Below, one piece after another: positions 59,943-64,000 of a stretch of 64,000 nt of DNA (the first letter of the stretch is position 1; each line of letters opens with the position of its first letter). The notes below the pieces were generated by a model. That model made no database searches. It was not told where the DNA came from and saw nothing but the letters and a program-made list of their open reading frames with translations. Origin of the DNA: DASVRZ01 sp038230215 (lineage in GTDB: Bacteria > Verrucomicrobiota > Verrucomicrobiia > Chthoniobacterales > DASVRZ01); the NCBI GenBank assembly GCA_038230215.1, contig JBBRNR010000004.1, positions 265,813-329,812 on the forward strand, given 5' to 3'. The translations under genes and the position numbers were made by a program.

Positions 59943-60644
59943 TTACGGCGGTACGATCAGGGTCTGGCCGACTTGGAGTTTTTTCGGGTTGGGAAGATTA
60001 TTAATGTTGGCGTCGGCCAGGTCCTGGATGCGGCCTTTGTTTTTGTAGAGTTTGCGCGAGATTTTTTCCAGCGTGTCGCCGGGTTCGACAATGTAGGTGC
60101 GCCCGCCCATTTTCTTGAGCAACTCGGGGTCGGGCTCGGAGTTTTTGGCGTTTTTGTCGGCCACGGGACGCGGTACGGCGGCGAGCTGGGCCTTGAGTTG
60201 CAGGATTTGTTTGCGCAAAACTTGGGCCTCGTTTTTCAAAATTACGGCGTCTGTTTTCGAGAGCATGTTCTCCTTGGAAAGTGCACTGACGACCATCGGT
60301 TCAAGACGTTCGCAGGATTTCTTGGCCTCCGCAGCGTGTGGGCCACGCGGGTAAACGTGGTCGCAGCGCCGGTAGTGGAAGAGTGCCGCCAGCGGGTCGT
60401 GCAATTTCGTCTCACAGATTAGCGCCATTTGGAAATGCGTGTCGGCCGAGGCCGTGGAATCATCCAGCGCAGCCTCGTAGAGATTCAGCGACGCCACATA
60501 ATCGCCCCGTGTATTCGCCGCGGCCGCGTCCTGCAATAATTTCACATCGTGCTTGCGGATGACTTGCTCACAACCCGTGAAGCTGAATAAAATGAGCGCC
60601 ATCCAAGTCAGGTGTAAAACGCTGCGCCGCCGGTGTTCTAACAT
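59943..60644 (-). CDS. LysM-domain lipoprotein with TPR region
   Basis: This lipoprotein of 233 residues has the signal VLHLTWMALILFSFTGC (lipobox FTGC). The middle has a TPR-like pair (NTRGDYVASLNLYEAALDDS, ALFHYRRCDHVYPRGPHAAEAK) and then a coiled coil (ILKNEAQVLRKQILQLKAQ). The C-terminal LysM domain is TYIVEPGDTLEKISRKLYKNKGRI...LQVGQTLIVPP. LysM binds peptidoglycan glycans. It starts the operon that continues into the TPR and pseudokinase genes. The start at 60644 leaves 16 bp to the divergent lipoprotein gene at 60661. Confidence 0.85.
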   Translation of the reverse strand: MLEHRRRSVLHLTWMALILFSFTGCEQVIRKHDVKLLQDAAAANTRGDYVASLNLYEAALDDSTASADTHFQMALICETKLHDPLAALFHYRRCDHVYPRGPHAAEAKKSCERLEPMVVSALSKENMLSKTDAVILKNEAQVLRKQILQLKAQLAAVPRPVADKNAKNSEPDPELLKKMGGRTYIVEPGDTLEKISRKLYKNKGRIQDLADANINNLPNPKKLQVGQTLIVPP

Positions 60645-60660
60645 TCCTTGCATCGCTCTC

Positions 60661-61263
60661 ATGGTAAACACACAGCCCCGCTTAGCGTCCATTCAGAAAA
60701 TCTACGCGCTGGCCTTTCAGCTCATCCTTCTGGTCTGGCTGACGGGTTGCCAGACGCACGCCACGAAACAGACCGCCGCCCAAGCCGCTGCCAAAGGTCT
60801 GCCCACCAACGCCTTTCTCGCTCCCGGCAAAAAATCCGCGCTACGGGACGAGCCGATCCCCTCCCCCATTCCACTGAAACCCGCAGGCCATCCTGCGACC
60901 CGCACAAACCTGCCGCCGCCAGCGACGGTCACCCAGCACCCGGTCGATCTGCCGGGTCAGATTGCCAACTGGCGCATCGCCCGTCTCTCCGATCGCGAAT
61001 GGCGCGCCACACCCACGCGCCACATGAATTTGAGCGACAAGCCGCCGTCACTGATGGAAGACGCGATCATTACCTCGGGCCTGCACGCACGGCTCCAAGC
61101 GGCGACAGGTTTGCGCGCGACAAATTGGAAATACAGTTGCCACGCCGGCATCGTCGTCCTCAGCAGCCCGGCACTCACCGGGAATCAGGCCGTCGCCGCG
61201 CTCCAGGCCGTCATGACACTCGACCAGGTTTCCGAAATCCACCTCGTCACAACCTTGCGCTAA
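60661..61263 (+). CDS. lipoprotein with BON-like C-terminus
   Basis: This 200-residue lipoprotein has the signal LAFQLILLVWLTGC (lipobox LTGC). A Pro-rich middle follows (PIPSPIPLKPAGHPATR). The C-terminal domain (about 130-200, ATGLRATNWKYSCHAGIVVLSSPALTGNQAVAAL) looks like a BON-type or secretin-like small fold, a weak assignment. The start at 60661 gives the signal peptide. It precedes the SUI1 gene by 7 bp. Confidence 0.65.
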   Translation: MVNTQPRLASIQKIYALAFQLILLVWLTGCQTHATKQTAAQAAAKGLPTNAFLAPGKKSALRDEPIPSPIPLKPAGHPATRTNLPPPATVTQHPVDLPGQIANWRIARLSDREWRATPTRHMNLSDKPPSLMEDAIITSGLHARLQAATGLRATNWKYSCHAGIVVLSSPALTGNQAVAALQAVMTLDQVSEIHLVTTLR

Positions 61264-61270
61264 CTTTGGC

Positions 61271-61657
61271 ATGAAACGTCCCGCGCCAGCCCGCATTCCC
61301 ACGGATCAGACGCCATCGGGCGGGCTGAACCCGGCTTTCAGCGGACTGCAACTCGACTCACTTTCGCCCGGTCCCGCTGAGACGAATGCAACTCCCGTGG
61401 ACCCCGGCTGGAAAATGGGCCGCGTCGTTCTTCAGCGGGAAACCGCGCATCGCGGTGGCAAAACGGTCATCGTCGTGCAGGATTTCGCCACGCATCTGCC
61501 TGCGAGCGTGATCGAGCGCGTGGCAAAGAAACTCCGCTCCGCCTGTGGTTGCGGCGGCACGGTGAAAGATCGCCGCATCGAAATTCAGGGTGATCAAGTG
61601 GCCAAGATTCGGGCGTTGCTCGAAACCGAGGGATTCCAGGTCGCAGGTGTGCGCTGA
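61271..61657 (+). CDS. SUI1/eIF1-family translation factor (YciH-like)
   Basis: This 128-residue protein has a disordered Pro/Ser N-terminus (about 1-45) and a SUI1 domain: VVLQRETAHRGGKTVIVV, LRSACGCGGTVKDRRIEIQGDQ. The RxGKxVT and CGxGGTVKD patterns mark the bacterial YciH/DENR type, thought to influence start-site fidelity in translation. It follows the lipoprotein gene and probably shares its transcript. Confidence 0.93.
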   Translation: MKRPAPARIPTDQTPSGGLNPAFSGLQLDSLSPGPAETNATPVDPGWKMGRVVLQRETAHRGGKTVIVVQDFATHLPASVIERVAKKLRSACGCGGTVKDRRIEIQGDQVAKIRALLETEGFQVAGVR

Positions 61658-61892
61658 AGCAGTAAAAATAAGTCTTCGACGTCGGCTCAGATGGCGTTCG
61701 CGATGAGGTCTGCTCGATTCGGCTTTGGGCAAACCGCTGATTTATTTGCTTACGGAAAACTTTGCAGCCCGTCCGCGTTAATCATACAACGACTGTGATT
61801 CCCTACGCTCGTCGAAACGGTAAAACGGCTCCATCACGTCAGATGAGTGGCTTGGGATGCCGGAAAACTCTCCTGTTTCTCTAAATAATCGA

Positions 61893-63554
61893 ATGAATTA
61901 TCTTTTCTACCTGTTGTTGCTCAGCGCTGTGTGTGTTGGCCGGGCGGCGGAATATACTGACCGTTGGGTCTGGATATTCGGCTGGGAGCTTGACACCGAT
62001 GCGGACGTTGCAGCGATCACACAAGTGCTTGAATCCGGCGCGGCACATGGCATCACCGGCGCCGTTTTTTCGTGCGGGCTCGATTCGCTGTCTACCATGT
62101 CGCCGGACGTTTCCCGACGGCTTGACGAGCTTCAAGGAACCTGCAAACGCCTCAAGATCGAATTGATCCCCGCGGGTTTTGGCGTCGGTTATGGCGGCAC
62201 CGTGCTGCATCATGACAAATATCTGGCGGAGGGTTTTCCTGTCGTGGACGCACCATTTCTGGTGCAGGGCAAGCTGGCGCACCTCACACCGGACGAGGCC
62301 TCGCACATCGACAATGGCGGATTTGAAGAGTTTAGTGGCAACCGCTTCAAAAGCTTTAATTTTCACGACCAGCCGGGCGAGATCAGCTTTGTCGATACGG
62401 ATGTCAAGCACAGCGGCAAGGCGTCGCTGCGAATGGAAAATTTCACGGCAAATCCGCACGGCCACGGGCGGGTCATGCAGGAAGTCCGCATCCAGCCGCA
62501 CCGCTGCTACCGCGTCAACCTTTGGGTGAAGACAGAAAACTTACAGCCCGCCGGTGCCTTCGCGATTTCCGTGCTCGTCGGTGATCGATCCATTGTTCGG
62601 CAGGAGGTCCCGGTAGCATCGACCGGCGATTGGAAAAAAATCCAGTTCCTGTTTAATAGCGGAAATTTTGATTCTGTCGGGCGTTTTTACGCCGGCGTAT
62701 GGGGTGGCAAATCCGGCAAATTCTGGCTCGACGACTGGACACTGGAAGAAATGGGGCCAATCAACGTCTTACGACGGCCCGGCACGCCCGTCACCGTCAA
62801 GAGCGCGGATGGCACGACAACTTACATGGAGGGCCGTGACTACGAACCGCTTACCGATCCGACCTACTCCCCATTTCACGTTGATCGTTCTGCGCCACCG
62901 TTGAAGCTGACAGCGGACAGCCGCATTCAAGAGGGTGAACGGCTGCGCGTGACCTGGTATCATTCGCTGGCGATCAACGACGGCCAGGTGAGCGTTTGCA
63001 TGGCGGAACCGGAATTATACGAAATTTTTGATCACGAGGCCAACCTGCTCTCCCAGCGGCTGCATCCCAAGCATGTGCTGCTGAACATGGACGAAATCCG
63101 CATGGGTGGCACCTGTGCCGCGTGCAGTGGCCGCAATATGGGCGAACTGCTCGGCGAGTGCATCACTAAACAAACACAAATTCTGCGCAAATACATGCCT
63201 GGCGTCGGGGTGCTTGTGTGGAGCGATATGCTCGACCCGACCCACAATGCTCACGGCAATTATTACCTCGTCGATGGCGACTACACCGGCTCCTGGAAGC
63301 ACATTCCCAAAGATCTGACCATGGCCGTATGGGGTGGTGAGCCTGGTGCCGAAAGTCTAAAGTTTTTCAGCGACCAGGGTTTCGCCACGATGATCGCTTG
63401 TTACTACGATGCTGACAACCTCAAGGATGTCGAGAACTGGCTCCGACTGGCCAAGCAAACGCCAAAGGTACGTGGCTTCATGTATACGCCTTGGGAGAAA
63501 AAATACAGATTGCTGCCCGCGTTCGGCGATCTGTTAGAGCGGCCCGATAAATAG
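61893..63554 (+). CDS. secreted glycoside-hydrolase-like protein with carbohydrate-binding domain
   Basis: This 553-residue protein has a signal peptide (NYLFYLLLLSAVCVGRA). A beta/alpha-barrel-like start (WVWIFGWELDTDADVAAI; GITGAVFSCGLDSLS) is interrupted by a carbohydrate-binding beta-sandwich (about 140-300, DNGGFEEFSGN...HSGKASLRMEN; GKFWLDDWTLEEMG). The barrel then resumes with HVLLNMDEIRMGG, CGRNMGELLGE-like and VLVWSDMLDP segments. The MDEI acid pair resembles the catalytic region of GH20-like enzymes, but I cannot fix the family. It precedes the end of a sulfatase gene on the other strand. The 235 bp before it show no gene. Confidence 0.65.
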   Translation: MNYLFYLLLLSAVCVGRAAEYTDRWVWIFGWELDTDADVAAITQVLESGAAHGITGAVFSCGLDSLSTMSPDVSRRLDELQGTCKRLKIELIPAGFGVGYGGTVLHHDKYLAEGFPVVDAPFLVQGKLAHLTPDEASHIDNGGFEEFSGNRFKSFNFHDQPGEISFVDTDVKHSGKASLRMENFTANPHGHGRVMQEVRIQPHRCYRVNLWVKTENLQPAGAFAISVLVGDRSIVRQEVPVASTGDWKKIQFLFNSGNFDSVGRFYAGVWGGKSGKFWLDDWTLEEMGPINVLRRPGTPVTVKSADGTTTYMEGRDYEPLTDPTYSPFHVDRSAPPLKLTADSRIQEGERLRVTWYHSLAINDGQVSVCMAEPELYEIFDHEANLLSQRLHPKHVLLNMDEIRMGGTCAACSGRNMGELLGECITKQTQILRKYMPGVGVLVWSDMLDPTHNAHGNYYLVDGDYTGSWKHIPKDLTMAVWGGEPGAESLKFFSDQGFATMIACYYDADNLKDVENWLRLAKQTPKVRGFMYTPWEKKYRLLPAFGDLLERPDK

Positions 63555-63699
63555 TGATCCTTGAAGCAGCAAGGCTGCTGCACTGGCTAATTCTGCGGTA
63601 CGACCGATCCTGATCGCATCCGTCAGCGGGGCAATCAGGCCGCCGGGTTTGAGTTCAATCTCACTAACGGATGCGCAGGTGCATCGGGTAAAGGAATAG

Positions 63700-64000
63700 C
63701 TATTCCTCTGTTGTTTCAGCGGATTTTTTTGCCTTTCCGCGTCCACCTTTGGGGTCAATCAGCGTTACCGGCTCACCGATCAAGAGCGGCTTGCCAAAGA
63801 CTGTTTCCTTGTCACCCTGCTCTTTCATCCACGCCCTCACCTCGGTGCGCATCGTGGCAAGGCGTTCTGCCTGGGCTGGATCGGCGGCCAGATTATGCAA
63901 CTCGAATGGGTCGGCGTTGATGTCGTAAAGTTCTTCGGCCGGACGTTGGATGTAACGTTTCACGACAGCGGCCGAAACGCCATCTGTTTCGGCGGCGGCC
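63700..64000 (-). CDS. sulfatase, C-terminal part (cut by window edge)
   Basis: This is the C-terminal end of an arylsulfatase-type protein. RPAEELYDINADPFELHNLAADP is the characteristic sulfatase tail motif, followed by RTEVRAWMKEQGD and a basic end. The catalytic Cys/Ser region lies off the right edge. The preceding 63555-63699 shows no gene. The 14-bp palindrome GGAATAGCTATTCC overlaps the stop codon. The neighbouring secreted glycoside-hydrolase-like protein suggests use of a sulfated polysaccharide. Confidence 0.9.
   Translation of the reverse strand, partial: AAAETDGVSAAVVKRYIQRPAEELYDINADPFELHNLAADPAQAERLATMRTEVRAWMKEQGDKETVFGKPLLIGEPVTLIDPKGGRGKAKKSAETTEE

Noticed and set aside
63555..63758. 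Minus-strand 74-codon frame near the sulfatase end
   Set aside because: It overlaps the true sulfatase end in another frame and shows no family pattern. The palindrome GGAATAGCTATTCC at 63693 lies on the stop codon but is too short to interpret.
1..64000. tRNA, rRNA, phage or transposase genes
   Set aside because: I found no cloverleaf-like tRNA sequence, rRNA segment, phage structural gene or DDE/HUH transposase that I could support by eye.

Overview
The window is about 64 kb of a high-GC, Gram-negative chromosome, most likely from the phylum Verrucomicrobiota (Spartobacteria/Terrimicrobium-like). This placement is an inference. It rests on a PEP-CTERM protein, an ExbB fused to DUF2341/LamG domains, a very large filamentous-haemagglutinin protein of the DUF3739 type, a Porin_5-like porin, weak use of Shine-Dalgarno sites, and many palindromic repeats. 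No rRNA, tRNA, phage, transposase or CRISPR was seen.

Layout. 1-4.5 kb (minus): the translation/transcription cluster nusA-infB-rbfA, with a strong hairpin terminator just before nusA. 4.6-6.9 kb: a lipoprotein, a stand-alone 5'-3' exonuclease, then a non-coding stretch with eleven degenerate 21-bp repeats and a 23-bp inverted repeat. 7.6-10.6 kb: a decaying integron-type cassette array without an integrase in view (a CALIN). It has one well-formed attC site, one near-complete site, two remnants, and five small cassette genes, one of them frameshifted. 10.7-24.97 kb: housekeeping and metabolic genes (BNR propeller plus MoaD-like protein, FAD/NAD protein, sulfite/nitrite reductase hemoprotein, riboflavin synthase, NhaD-type antiporter, MoaD, hpt, MPG glycosylase, NIF3, PAP2, GT2, TPR, metG). 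metG carries an in-frame insertion of a 158-bp palindromic element. 25-27.9 kb: an AlgI/AlgJ pair for polysaccharide O-acetylation.

28-52.6 kb appears to be a functional unit. It has a PhoB-type response regulator and, divergent from it, a TpsB (FhaC-like) transporter, a modified ExbB, ExbD, a TonB-like protein, a porin and a coiled-coil periplasmic protein. These are followed by a 3782-residue TpsA exoprotein and a Sel1-repeat protein, then a PstS-like periplasmic protein paired with a PEP-CTERM protein. Tandem 11-bp units (7-bp YTGTRAC-like box plus 4 bp, the layout of a Pho box) lie in front of tpsB/regulator, tpsA, the Sel1 gene and the PstS-like gene. I infer a phosphate-responsive surface-protein and secretion regulon. 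A second 21-bp degenerate repeat array (14 units) lies at 49.6-49.9 kb.

52.7-64 kb: an ActP-like symporter with its DUF485 partner and an amidase. A minus-strand operon follows that encodes a REC-DUF4388-pseudokinase-TM-FGE fusion, TPR and LysM proteins. The window ends with a SUI1/YciH factor, a putative secreted glycoside hydrolase-like protein and the 3' end of a sulfatase gene.
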